From: Papaver somniferum
Lineage: Eukaryota; Streptophyta; Magnoliopsida; Ranunculales; Papaveraceae
Length of the DNA stretch: 64,000 nucleotides
Assembly: GCF_003573695.1 (NCBI RefSeq)
Contig: NC_039364.1
Span: 232,865,656 to 232,929,655, forward strand
Direction: 5' to 3'
Shown here: piece after piece, positions 34,690-46,997 of the stretch
Layout of the letters: each line of letters begins with the position of its first letter
Numbering within the stretch: the stretch's first letter is position 1
Program-made: the position numbers and the translations under genes
The notes under the pieces: generated by a model
Database searches by the model: none
What the model saw: only the letters and a program-made list of their open reading frames with translations
What the model was told of the DNA's origin: nothing

Positions 34690-35427
34690 TTAAACCTTTC
34701 TTAGTCTGGCTGAAGACTATAAACTTAGCACTTCTTGGGAGGTAACCCAATCTCATGCATCCCGGTAATATCCTTCCTTCACTCTTTTGCTTCAAATAGT
34801 AACTGTCTCTCCTTGTTCATGCTTTTAATTTCATCTTTAAAACATTAAGGACAATGTTAATTTTAAGTTTGGGGGTATGGGAGAAACTTTTTAGTTGCAA
34901 TAAATAAACTCCATGGCCTAGAAATTTACGCCTATTAAGGATAGCACTAACCAATCTAAGTGGATGGAAACATTTTTGTTTTAGGAGTTGAGGAACCAAT
35001 CTGACTAGATGGAAACATCTATAAAGTCTATTCATAAAAGCACAGAGCTCAGGTGTTAGAATTAACATGATAGTTTCGCCATATCTCGTCGAGTCCTTTT
35101 CACTTTCTATTTTTAGTTTTCTTTTATTTCAAGTGATTTGGTGGGGCACACGATTCAAGTTGTTACCTTTGCTAGGGTGAAATAGAGTGACTGAGTTACC
35201 TTTTCAAAAATAAAATAAAAAATTAGACCAGACCAGTAGACCAATCGGAATAAATACTAACACTTGGATAGAAATATGTGTGTGTTCTCCCTGTCTCCGT
35301 CGCCCAAACAAGCGTGGAATGCAGGATCCACGGGAATCACCATGTAATCTGCTGACAATAAACATGCACTTTGGTCCACAGGGTCCAATCATGTTGTTAG
35401 TTCTTAAATAAATGTGTGTTTAATAAA
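34690..35427 (+). other. 3' internal region of family B, left part
   Basis: It holds a polypurine-tract-like site (AAGTTTGGGGGTA, 34865-34877) after AACATTAAGGACAATG, the counterpart of the site after the family A ORF. No coding sequence was recognised. It ends at the ATAAA duplication (35423-35427); the rest of the region resumes at 49450. Confidence 0.75.
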
Positions 35428-37866
35428 TGGTAGGCCCCGCAGATATTATATTTAAATGCAAAATGTTCCCCGGCAGCGGCGCCAAAAACTTGGCAGGCCT
35501 CAAAGATAGGTATATTTAAATGCAAAATGTTCCCCGGCCAAAAACTTGGTGGGCCCGGAGGAGTGTATAAAATGAAGCGCAGAAAAACGCGGGCCTACAG
35601 TAATACCGCAAGTGCACGGTCGTCAGTTGTAGCTCGTGCAAGTACGGGTCGATCCACAGAGATCGGGAGTGTTTTGTAGTTTTCTAGCTATTTGGGCTCT
35701 AAATTGCTATTGTTGGGCTTTGAATACTCTTTGAGTAAATTGGGCCTAATGGGTTTGTTTTTAACAATGAAATGAACTGAGCTTGGGCTCAGTTGGTTTT
35801 GAAGTGCACTAGGCTTTGGCCTTAAACTTAAGCTTGGGCTGAACTGGGCCTCAGAGTTGAGTTCAGGCTTTTGGGAGCTAGGCCTCAGTTATGTACACAG
35901 TAGACTGGGCTTAACTTCACCCAATGATGAAATGGGCTTCAACTTTTGGTTCAAACCTGGGCTTCAGTTTAAACAAACAATGGACAGTGGGCTTAGAACT
36001 GAGAACTGGTGATCCTAATGATGAGCTGGGCTTGTGCTGTGGGCCAAGCTCAGTTGCAGCAGCAGTAGGAAGAGGAAGGAAAGCAATGCAGCAGCACAAG
36101 GGTTGCAGCAGCAGTAGCAAGAAAAAGAAAGCAGCAGCAAGCCAAGGTAACAGTGGTGACAGTGAAGCAAAGGCAATGCAGTAAATAAAACAAGACAATG
36201 AAGAAAACAAGCAGAGAACAATGCAAAATGAACCAAGGCCTAAGCCAAGGGCAGGGATGATAGTGAAACTGAAATGGTGACAATGCAAGAGAGTTAAGCA
36301 TACAAAAATGGAATGGCAAGATAATCAGCTTGCTCAACTGATGTGCTCCTAGCATTGACTGTCTTTTGACAGTACAATCAATCTTAAGCACAGTTGAGCA
36401 CTGAATTCTTCCATTACTCAATCAATTCAGTGCTTCAAAGGCTTCTAGCCTAGCATTCCACTAAACTAACAATGAATTAAAAACAACAGTTGAGCTAGAC
36501 ATGGAACTAACATGACAAATTAAAACCGGAAATTCAAACATGCACATTAACAGGGGACAAACATTAACAATGAACAAAATTAACCTAAACAGGATACTAA
36601 AATTGAGGTAAAAAAAATTAAAATTTAAAACACAACAGGGAATTAAAATTTAACATTAACAGGGAATTAAAATTTAACATTAACAGGGAATTAAAATTGA
36701 AACCCTAAATTGAAATTTAAGAACTGAAATTAGACCTAAACTAACCCAATTTTGGGGGAATCTCGGCTAGCCCAAGAACACCCCTCACACGTTCTACACC
36801 ATGAGCTATTTATACTTCAAAAGCCCCAATAATTTACAAACCCTAAAATTAAAATTAGGTATTTTCAATTCCGAAATTGCTCACCAAATCCGCTGAATTG
36901 GTGGTGACCCATGCCTCTTCTCTTCTCTCTCGATCCTTCTCTGCCCTCAATTTCAATCTATAGCCTCGTCTATTTCATCAACTCTTCACGCCTAGGGTTC
37001 CAGCGAGAAAGAGGGGTGATGGGCTGATGTAATAGATGGCTAGAGAGTATGGGGATGATGATGATTGAGACATAGGAGTTGGTGGTAGAGAAGGTGGAGT
37101 TGTTGATGGAGAAGGTGGTGGTGATGGAACTGGCAGGGTGATGGTGGTTGCAGAGGGTGAGGGAGAAAGAAGAAGAAAGAAGGAGGAGAAAACGATTTGG
37201 GTTAGGGATCGTTTGTTTTGGGGTATAGATATTAGGTACTAGTGTGTTGAGCGGGAGCATCAAATTTTGATGTTTTGTGACTCTGAGCTGCGGGATGCGA
37301 AGATGGTAGGTAGATCGGACGGTGATGCGGAGGCAAGCGAGGAGCGACTGTCGGATGAAGGGATACAACGAAACGAACGGTGCTAGATTAGGTTAGGTGT
37401 TGTAGTGTAAGGCGGAGATATCAAACTTTGATGAACAGCAAGGGAGCAACCGTTGGATTCAACTACCATCTAATCTGAAGGCTTGGAATTTCAGCGCTGT
37501 GGTGCTTGGCAGAGACTTCAGATTTTGATGCTCTATGAAGGAGCGACCATCGGATGCTTCTGAGAACTGATCTGATGGCTGAGAACGGAGGCGTTTTTGT
37601 GTGTAGAAAATGAGGTTGTGCGCACCATTCTTCGCGGCTTCCTTGTGTGATTTCTCCCGGCTTTTCACTACTTTTCTGCTCTTTTTGCTCCGCAAGTCAT
37701 CCGAACTTTATTTATTACCTAAAAATGCAAAATTAAGTAAGAAAAATATTTATTCTTGAAAACAATGAAAATACAGAATATGGGATAAAATGTAGAATTA
37801 ATGCACAAAAGATGAGTTAAATGCCATCAAAAAGGGATAAATATATACAATATTTGGCACTCATCA
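35428..37866 (-). repeat. Family A LTR, 3' end of the minus composite
   Basis: On the minus strand it starts TGATGAGTGCC at 37866 and ends GGCCTACCA at 35428, next to ATAAA. Its end contains two primer-site copies (35466-35484, TGGCGCCGCTGCCGGGGAA, and a shortened one at 35530-35540), which are therefore truly inside the LTR. The TATA box is at 36807-36814 (minus). Confidence 0.92.
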
Positions 37867-40015
37867 AATACCCCCAAACCTGAATTTTACTTGTCCTCAA
37901 GTAAAACAAAACTAAGGAAATCCTAACTATACCACTGTCGCTGGTCTCTCGAATGCATTTAGCGTATGCACTAAGCCTTTTAAACCACTAAGTGTCCCTA
38001 GTGGACGAGTTGAAGTCTCGTGAAGGTTTGCTTAGAACGTACCTACAAAGTTCTAGGTCAAAATATAAGCTCAGATTCCATCAAATGTGACATGTGCAAA
38101 ACAGTTTAAGCTCACAGCAAAATGGAGATGTCAATCTAGCTATCAAAGGCACAATCCTAGCACTGATAACAAAAAAATGACATGTGATAAGAGTGTAAAG
38201 TGTATCTACACATGTGTAAAGAAAGATCTGAAGTTATGACTACTAATCACCAAGAGATAGTTTCTCAGGCTAAGAACCAAGGTCGAAATCTAGCTAGCTG
38301 TCCGGACTTTACGAGAATTGTGAATGAGTTGGAGGTATTTCACAATTACTCGCGTTGTACATCAATGGCATACACCCTTCCTTGCTTATTACAATAAAAC
38401 ACAAAAGATGACTCTTTACATGACTCTTATTTACATTGACTACTCTCTTTTATTTTTGGAACAAGAGAGGATGGAATTGAAAAATACTTGATTTTTTTTT
38501 TTTTTTTTGAAACAAGGAAACACTTTTGATACATAAGGAAAAAGAAACAAAAAATTACATGACACTTTGCAAGAGGTAGCCCTTTTTGATGCACCCAGTT
38601 AAATTCGATGGTTGTCTTTCTTAATGTAACCTCCACCTTCTATCCCAACCAACCAAAGAACAAGCTAGTCAAGTTTCGTTCAGTATTCTAAAGTGATTGG
38701 CAATCGTGACTTCCTATCAAACACCTTGAAGATCGAGGCTATACATGTATTGGTAGATCGTGCGCGTGCAAATTTCTTATCACTATGTGAATTGTGCTAG
38801 AATCAGGGTGCCTAAATATATAGACTAAGACTCCTAATAATTACATATTTGCACAAGAGTCAACATTTCAAGGTAAATGAGCTCCATTTTTATGTTTTTA
38901 TCATTTTTCTAATTTTTTTGGAATTTTTCAAATTTTTTCAAAAAGAGGGAGTTCTTGTTTTCAATTATGGCATATTATCATGGTGTCTACTCTATACCCC
39001 CAAACCTAAACTAAACATTGTCCTCAATGTTTAAAAATATGGAAAGAATTAAAATGCAACATATGGAAAGGGACATGCTGAGTAGAGTAAAAGGAGAGAG
39101 AATACCCGATTTCGGCGAAAGCAGAATTAAAACTCCGTTATCCAAGGCAAAACTCCAACATATTTGGAGTCACAATGGATGAGCACAAAATATATACAAA
39201 AGGAAATTTAACTAACACATTATCTACAAGAAAATTTGGTTTTTAATGGGATTGGACTTTTTGGGAAAAATTTGGTTTTGTCGGGAGACATTTGGCTTTG
39301 ATGGGAAAAAGAAAAATTTTGGTTTTTTAGGGAAACATTTGGAAAACTTTGGTTTTTATGGGAGAAATTTTTGGTTTTTGAAATTGGGAGCAAGCCCACT
39401 GTTGGTCCTCTAATGGAATGGGAGGAAGGCTGCGGCCCACGAAACACTAAGTTTTAATTTTGAAAGTTTAATTTGGCCCAGTTGGTTAAGGCCCGACGTT
39501 TGTTTTAAAACTTTGATTTCGAGGTCCACTCTTGAGTGGAAACAAGCCCACAATCGGTTACAAGCTCAGCTGGGTTTAAACCCAGAATACAAGATACAAG
39601 TCCAATTTAAACAAGCCCACAAAAATTAAATACACAAGCCCATAATCAATGTAAACAAACAAGCCCACAAATAAATTATTACAAACCCAACAGAAAATAA
39701 GAGAAGCCCAAAAATTGGCTTTAATATTACAAGCCCACAATTAAAAATTGGAAGCCCACAATTCGGGTTCTCTTAAATGGGTTACCTTTTAAGCACAGCC
39801 CAACTGCTCTGATATTGTTGCAAAAACCCAGTTGGGCTTTGGTTCTTTTCCTTGGTGGCGTCCCAGCAGAGGAAAAACAGGTTCAGAACAGCAGGTCCAA
39901 CAGCAAATGAAGTGAAGCAGATGCAGATGCAAATGCTATGAAATGAAATACAAAATAGCTAAAGAAAAACACAGATAAAACACAGCACCAATCCCCGGCA
40001 GCGGCGCCAAAAACT
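37867..40015 (-). other. Family A internal region that has lost its ORF
   Basis: A primer site (39991-40009) and the low-complexity leader are present, as are the 3' polypurine tracts (38995-39007 and 37869-37881). The ORF is absent: at about 39213-39230 the leader repeat AAACCAAATTTT passes directly into sequence that lies downstream of the ORF in other units, a deletion of about 1.8 kb. Confidence 0.8.
39991..40009 (-). other. Primer binding site (tRNA-Asp type) of the ORF-less unit
   Basis: The minus strand reads TGGCGCCGCTGCCGGGGAT, one base different from the site at 46973-46991, six bases from the end of the middle LTR. Confidence 0.8.
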
Positions 40016-42844
40016 TGGTAGGCTTTGAAAAGGTGTATAAAAATTATCCCCGGCCAAAAACTTGGTGGGCCCGGAGATATGTATAAAATTAAGCGCAATA
40101 AAAACGGGGGCCTACAGTAATACCGCAAGTGCACGGTCGTCGGTTGTAGCTCGTGCAAGTACGGGTCGATCCACAGAGATCGGGTGTGTTTGGAGTGTTT
40201 CTAGCTATTTTGGCTTCCTAAATTGCTATTGGGCTATGAATCCTTTTGGCTTAAATTGGGCTTTGAGTACTAATGGGTTTGATAACAATAAAATGAACTG
40301 AGCTTGGGCTCAGTTGGTCTTTGAAGTGTAAATGGGCTTTGGCCTTACAGGGAACTGAACTTGGGCTCAACAGTTCACTTGTGAATTGGGCTCAGTGTCT
40401 TTTGATGTGAACTGGGCTTTGGATTCAGTTGGCTTGATTTAGCTAGGCCTTTGGGCTTAGTGAACTGTGGCTGGACTTAGTGAACTGTGGGCTTGGGGAG
40501 GAAGCAGCAGCAGCAGAGCAAAGAAAGCAATGCAGCAGTGGTGCAGCAGCAGACAACAGCAACAGCAGCAGCAGAAGGGCAGATGGGTTGCAGCAGCAGC
40601 TGCACAAGCAGTGCACAGCAGCACAAGGGCAGGAAAAGAAAGCAGAGCTGGCAGTGAAGCAAAAACAAATGAAGAAAAACAATGCAGCAGTGCAAGGCAA
40701 GTGAGAAAGAAAAGATGGCAGCAGCACTGTACAACAGCTGCACAAGCAGTGGAAAGGAAAGCAACAGCAGCTGTGGGGGAAGGAAAGCAACAGGAGAAGA
40801 AGTAGCAGCAGCACAAGTGCTGCTCAGCAGCTGCACAAGCAGTGCAAGAGATGCAACCACAGGGCAAAAGCAAGGCAATGAAGGGAAAGAACAAGGAGCA
40901 AAGAACAAAGGCAGTTAACAGGAAAGACAATGGAGAAAAAATACAGGACAATGACTAAACAGGCAGAGAACAAAGCAAAATAGCAAAGGGAAAGAACACA
41001 TCAACAACAATCAGAAAACAGTGCAAGATGAACCAAGGCCTAAGGCCAAGGGCAGGGATGTGGAGAAACTGAAATGAGCAAGGCTAAGCTAAGGCAAGAT
41101 TACAGGAGGTATACTAAAAGAATGGGAAGAAAACTAGCTTGCTAAGAGCACTAGTTTCTCCCAATGCTCAATCAACAGTGCAACCTAAGCATACAACAAG
41201 AATGGTAAGATAATCAGCTTGCTATGAGCACTGATTTCTTCCATTGCACAATTACATCAATGCTTCACAGATATCTAGCCTAGCATTAACAGGAAATGTG
41301 ACAGTAAATTAAACACAATAGTGAACATGTAACAAACATCAACAGGAAAGAATAGCATTAACAGGACACAAGTATTAACAATGAACATTTAACTAACAGC
41401 AAGTTTAACAGCAAGTTTAGCAAGTTTAACATAACAGTGAACATAAACATCAACAATGAACACAAACATCTAACAGTAATAACAAACATTAACAGGATAC
41501 ATTTAACAAGATATGAAAATCTAACATGAACATGAAACTGAACTGTGAACTGAAATTAACATTTAACAGAAATTAACAGTTAACAGGACATGAAAGTCCT
41601 GGATGTTGGCTACTCCAAGCATAAAGTTTTACAACACACCCACAAGGCTATTTATACCCACAGACCCCATTAGGGTTCTACCAAAAGAATTCCTAAAATC
41701 AAACAGAAATTAGGTAAATTATTTCTACCTAAATTGACAGTACAAATCAGACCCATATCTTCTATAATGCTCCTCCATGCTTCTCCCTAACAGTAATTAG
41801 AGCTTACTCGAAAATACCCAAATTAACTGAAATTAGGGTTTGATTTTTTTTACCTAATTTGATGTGATAACTCCCAATTCTTCTCGACCCATGCTTCCAT
41901 TTGTACTCCTCTACCTCTCCATAGCTTCAATTTCTCTCTAGGTCACCTATTTCATCAACCTCTCACGCCTAGGGTTTCATGGATGAAACGTGAGAGATGG
42001 AGGGAATAGGGGTCTAGATAGGTAGGGAGTGATGATGTGGTGTTTGGTAGTGATTTGGTGGAGGTTAGGTGGTAGAGATGGTGGTGACAGAGGTGGAGAA
42101 GGTGGTGGTGTACGGTGGCGGACATGGGTTTGCAGAGGAGAAGGAAGGGGGAGAAGAAGGGCTCGACTGTTTTGGGAAGAAGGGGGGTGTTTGGTTAGGT
42201 GGTAGGGTTCGGGTGCTCCAGTGTGTGGCGGCTTCATCGATTTTTGATGTTCAGCAAGACTAAGCCGTGAGATGTGGAGCTGGTAGGTAGATCGGACGGT
42301 GATGCGGAGGCAAGCGAGGAGCGACCGTCGGATGAAGGGATACAACGAAACGAACGGTGCTAGATTAGGTTAGGTGCTGTAGTGTAAGGCGGAGATATCA
42401 AACTTTGATGAACAGCAAGGGAGCAACCGTTGGATTCAACTACCATCTAATCTGAAGGCTTGGAATTTCAGCGCTGTGGTGCTTGGCAGAGACTTCAGAT
42501 TTTGATGCTCTATGAAGGAGCGACCATCGGATGCTTCTGAGAACTGATCTGATGGCTGAGAACGGAGGCGCTTTTGTGTGTAGAAAATGAGGTTGTGCGC
42601 ACCATTCTTCGCGGTTTCCTTGCGTAATTTCTCCCGGCTTTTCACTACTTTTCTGCTCTTTTCGCTCCGCGACTCATCCGAACTTTATTTATTACCTAAA
42701 AATGCAAAATTAAGTAAGAAAAATATTTATTCTTGAAAACAATGAAAATACAGAATATGGGATAAAATGTAGAATTAATGCACAAAAGATGAGTTAAAAT
42801 GCCAACAAAAAGGGATAAATATATACAATATTAGGCACTCATCA
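40016..42844 (-). repeat. Middle LTR of the minus composite (divergent subtype)
   Basis: At 2829 bp it is longer than the outer LTRs, mainly through a larger CAG/CTG tract (40495-40870). Its central part resembles the solo LTR at 27131-29689 (shared CCAAGGGCAGGGATGTGGA in reverse sense). TATA at 41649-41656 (minus). It has one degenerate primer site near its end (40046-40056). Its divergence from the outer LTRs shows it was not made in the same reverse transcription event as an LTR pair. Confidence 0.85.
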
Positions 42845-44286
42845 AATACCCCCAAACCTGAATTTTACTTGTCCTCAAGTAAAACAACACTAAGGAAATC
42901 CTAACTATACCACTGTCGCTGGTCTCTCGAATGCATTTAGCGTATGCACTAAGCCTTTTAAACCACTAAGTGTCCCTAGTGGACGAGTTGAAGTCTCGTG
43001 AAGGTTTGCTTAGAACGTACCTACAAAGTTCTAGGTCAAAATATAAGCTCAGATTCCATCAAATGTGACATGTGCAAAACAGTTTAAGCTCACAGCAAAA
43101 TGGAGATGTCAATCTAGCTATCGAAGGCACAATCCTAGCACTGATAACAAAAAAAGACATGTGATAAGAGTGTAAAGTGTATCTACACATGTGTAAAGAA
43201 AGATCTGAAGTTATGACTACTAATCACCAAGAGATAGTTTCTCAGGCTAAGAACTGAGGTCGAAATCTAGCTAGCTGTCCGGACTTTACGAGAATTGTGA
43301 ATGAGTTGGAGGTATTTCACAATTACTCGCGTTGTACATCAATGGCATACACCCTCCTTGCTTATTACAATGAAACAACAAAATGACTGTTTACATGACT
43401 CTTACTTACATTGACTACTCTCTTTTATTTTTGGAACAAGAGATGATGGAATTTGATAAATACTTGATTTTTTTTTGTATTTTTCTGATATTTTTTTTTT
43501 CTCTTTTTTTTTTTCTGAATATATACATCGTTTTTTTTTTTTTTTNNNNNNNNNNAGGAAACACTTTTGATACATATACAAAAGGAAACAAAAATTACAT
43601 GACACTTTGCAAGAGGTAGCCCTTTTTGATGCACCCAGTTAAATTCGATGGTTGTCTTTCTTAATGTAACCTCCACCTTCTATCCCAACCAACCAAAGAA
43701 CAAGCTAGTCAAGTTTCGTTCAGTATTCTAAAGTGATTGGAAATCGTAACTTCCTATCAAACACCTTGAAGATCGAGGCCATACATGTATTGGTAGATCG
43801 TGCGCGTGCAAATTTCTTATCACTATGTGAATTGTGCTAGAATCAGGGTGCCTAAATATCTAGACTAAGACTCCTAATAATTACATATTTGCACAAGAGT
43901 CAACATTTCAAGGTAAATGAGCTCCATTTTTTTTATGTTTTTTCATTTTTTTTTAATTTTTTTGAATTTTGATTTTTCAATTTTTTTGGAATTTTTCAAT
44001 TTTTTCAAAAAGATGGAGTTTTGTTTTCAATTATGGCATATTATCGTGGTATCTACTCTATACCCCCAAACCTAAACTAAACATTGTCCTCAATGTTTCA
44101 AAATATGGAAAGAATTAAAATGCAACATATGGAAAGGGACATGCTGAGTAGAGTAAAAGGAGAGAGAATACCCGATTTCGGCAAAAGCAGAATTAAAACT
44201 CCGTTATTCAAGGCAAAAATCCAACATATTTCAGCCGAGATCATATTGGATTAGCAAAATATATACAAAAGGAAAAAAAAGGTTTT
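42845..44286 (-). other. 3' internal region with polypurine tracts, minus composite
   Basis: Polypurine-tract-like sites lie at 44061-44073 and 42847-42859 (minus strand AGGTTTGGGGGTA). A T-rich stretch at 43470-43545 is followed by a 10-base N gap (43546-43555). No coding sequence. Confidence 0.75.
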
Positions 44287-46002
44287 TTAAAATTTATCTA
44301 CTTGATTATATACAAAAAATTCACCATACACCAACAATCTAAAGAGTTGAGGATCAACCCAAAAGACAAAGTGTAAAGGTTTCAACAGCTTCACACAATA
44401 ATAATATGATAGGCATGCAAGTGAAGCTGTGAAACAAAATGAGATACCCCCAAACCTGTATTTTACAGAAGATATAATTTTGAAAACAAAATCGCGCAGT
44501 TTTGGGGGTTCATCATGCACAAGGTCTAGCTCAAAATGAACTGTGCTAGGGACGGGCAAACATGCAATTTCCAACTGTGGTTCCTCAAATGTATTATATT
44601 TAGAAGCAAAATAGTCCAAAAGGACTTGGGAAGCACACAGTTCCAAACCTAGGTTGGGCATTCTCAGAAAAATTGGTTTCACAATGTTGGTACAAACCAA
44701 ATCTAGGTTGGGTGGAAGGCCAACAGATTGTGACTCATGTAGGAGAATAGGTGCGTCATTATTAATCAAATCAAAATCTCCTAAATCATCTACACATGTC
44801 ACATCATGCTCACAATCATCAATCGGTTTAGAAAGTTCACACTCAGAATCATCAACATCATCAACAGATTTATTCTCATGCATCGGCAAATCAGGAGAAA
44901 TATCACAATGTGACCTAGGTAGAGAATCAGACACATCAAATATATTTTCATGCATATCAGTGTATACAGAAGATTCAACTATTCCTATATCATGCTCATC
45001 TTCACAGAATAATTGTACGAATCCCATGTCAATATCAAAATCATATGAATTACAATGAGTATTAGAAAGAACAACATTCATGAAGGTCGAGGGCGAGAAG
45101 CCATATGTTATTGAACCAACAGGTTCCACAATATTTTCATGTTCTTCTAACATATCATCATAATCATCATCATGGTAACATGCATATTGGTCCTCATTAA
45201 CAGTGGTGGTGTCATTAGTCGATTCATGTTCCTCTAAATTAGGTTCATATTCAACATTATTTACATGAATGGGACTAGATACTTCATTAGGGACAACATA
45301 CATTTCCTCATGAATTTCCTCCTTTTGTCGGTGAAGCAAAATCTGATCTAAATGTGCATGAATTCGTGCTGTAGATCTATCATAGTCTTGCTTACAGAGT
45401 CTTAAAGCTTCTGTGGTGGAGTCTAAATTCATGGGAGTACAAAATTCTTCATGTTCAAATTGTGGTGAATGGTACATGTGTGCATGGTCATTAGGGTTTA
45501 CAAAATATTGATCGCAACCCTCAAAGGATTGATTATGGTCCCAATGACTACCATTCTCACAATTTATGGGCATTTCATACATTGGATTTTCTCTATATTG
45601 CCTAAAATTATGCAAAATATGACAATTCTCAACAGGGTGGTCTAAACTACCACATGCGGGACATGCATAGATTTCAGGTTGCCTAAGAAAATTAGATGTG
45701 ACAGATTCCTCATGTGATTGCATTTCTAAAGCTGTGATTCGAGCTTCTATTTGATCCATAAGTGATGATTGGGTGAGTGAGGCACTAGCAAAATGTTCAT
45801 TTTCACGTTGCGATGAATGATGCATGTATTAATAGTCATTAGGGTTCATGTATTGCGGCTCGGGACTTTGAAAATGTCCATAATAATTCCTATGACTATT
45901 GACATCATGGTCCGTGGAAGGTTCATAACGTGGCACATTCCCATAAGCAAGTTCTCTAAGAGTTTTATTTCCATCCCCAGGAGCAGACCAAAATCCAGAC
46001 AT
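44287..46002 (-). pseudogene. Family A gag-like ORF, copy 3, with premature stop
   Basis: It begins at the conserved ATG (46002) but a TAA at 45831-45829 ends it after 57 codons; the plus-strand copies have TCA (Ser) there. Downstream of the stop the frame is open for 512 codons from the next ATG (45825), with the zinc knuckle, acidic middle and VDPQLFRLLVYGEFF tail intact. The first 30 residues differ from copies 1 and 2 (MSGFWSAPGDGNKTLREL against MYRSFFTVGEYNKSLREL), marking a separate lineage. A shorter protein retaining the knuckle could start at 45825, so loss of function is probable but not certain. Confidence 0.8.
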
Positions 46003-46219
46003 GATTGGCTCAAAAGCTAAGTAACTATGTTACAAAGCCCAAAATTTGGTTTTGGTGGGAGACATTTGAAAATTTGGTTTAAAAATAGGAGTAAAATAAA
46101 ACTTTTGGTTTAAGATGGGATAAATAAGAAAAAATTTGGTTTAAAATGGGAGCAAGTAAAATTTGTTTTTTTTTTTTTTTTTGAATGGGAGAAAAGTAAT
46201 TTTTTTTTTTTTTTTAAAA

Positions 46220-46393
46220 NNNNNNNNNNNNNNNNNNNNNNNNNNNNNNNNNNNNNNNNNNNNNNNNNNNNNNNNNNNNNNNNNNNNNNNNNNNNNNNNN
46301 NNNNNNNNNNNNNNNNNNNNNNNNNNNNNNNNNNNNNNNNNNNNNNNNNNNNNNNNNNNNNNNNNNNNNNNNNNNNNNNNNNNNNNNNNNNNN
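46220..46393. other. Assembly gap (174 N) in the leader of the minus composite
   Basis: The gap replaces the A/T homopolymer that lies at this place in the leader of the plus composite (16446-16470). Its length may be arbitrary. Confidence 0.95.
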
Positions 46394-46972
46394 TTTTAAA
46401 TAAAATTTGGTTTTTGAAATGGGAGCACGCCCATTGTTGTTTTGTATCTGCTTTGGCTCCGCTTGGTTGAAAACTTTTGGTGGAACTGAGTCCAAAATCT
46501 CGGCCTAGAATTTGGGTACTCGGCCCACTAACGAGTTCAACTAGCGTGATCGGTTACAAGCTCAGCTGGGTTTAAACCCAGAGTCCAAAATACAAGTCCA
46601 ATGAAAGAATTTAAACAAGCCCACAAATTAAACAAATACAAGCCCACAAATAAATTATTACAAACCCAACAGAAAATAAGAGAAGCCCAAAAATTGGCTT
46701 TAATATTACATGCCCACAATTAAAAAAAATTGGAAGCCCACAATTCGGGTTCTCTTAAATGGGTTACCTTTTAAGCACAGCCCAGCTGCTCTGATATTGT
46801 TGCAAAAACCCAGTTGGGCTTTGGTTCTTTTCCTTGGTGGCGTCCCAGCAGAGGAAAAACAGGTGCAGAACAGCAGGTCCAACAGCAAATGAAGTGAAGC
46901 AGATGCAGATGCAAATGCTATGCAGTGAAATGCAAAAATAGCTAATAAAACAATAAGAAAAACACAGCACCA

Positions 46973-46991
46973 ATCCCCGGCAACGGCGCCA
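46973..46991 (-). other. Primer binding site (tRNA-Asp) of the minus composite
   Basis: The minus strand reads TGGCGCCGTTGCCGGGGAT six bases after the LTR end at 46998. Two more copies lie inside the LTR end: 47036-47054 (TGGCGCCGCTGCCGGGGAA) and the shortened 47100-47110 (TGGCCGGGGAA). Confidence 0.88.
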
Positions 46992-46997
46992 AAAACT

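Noticed and set aside
40443..40951. Open frames up to 164 codons across the CAG tract
   Set aside because: Composition effect in the middle LTR of the minus composite, open on both strands.
46163..46495. Open frames across the N gap (also 62508-63075)
   Set aside because: They consist of unknown bases.
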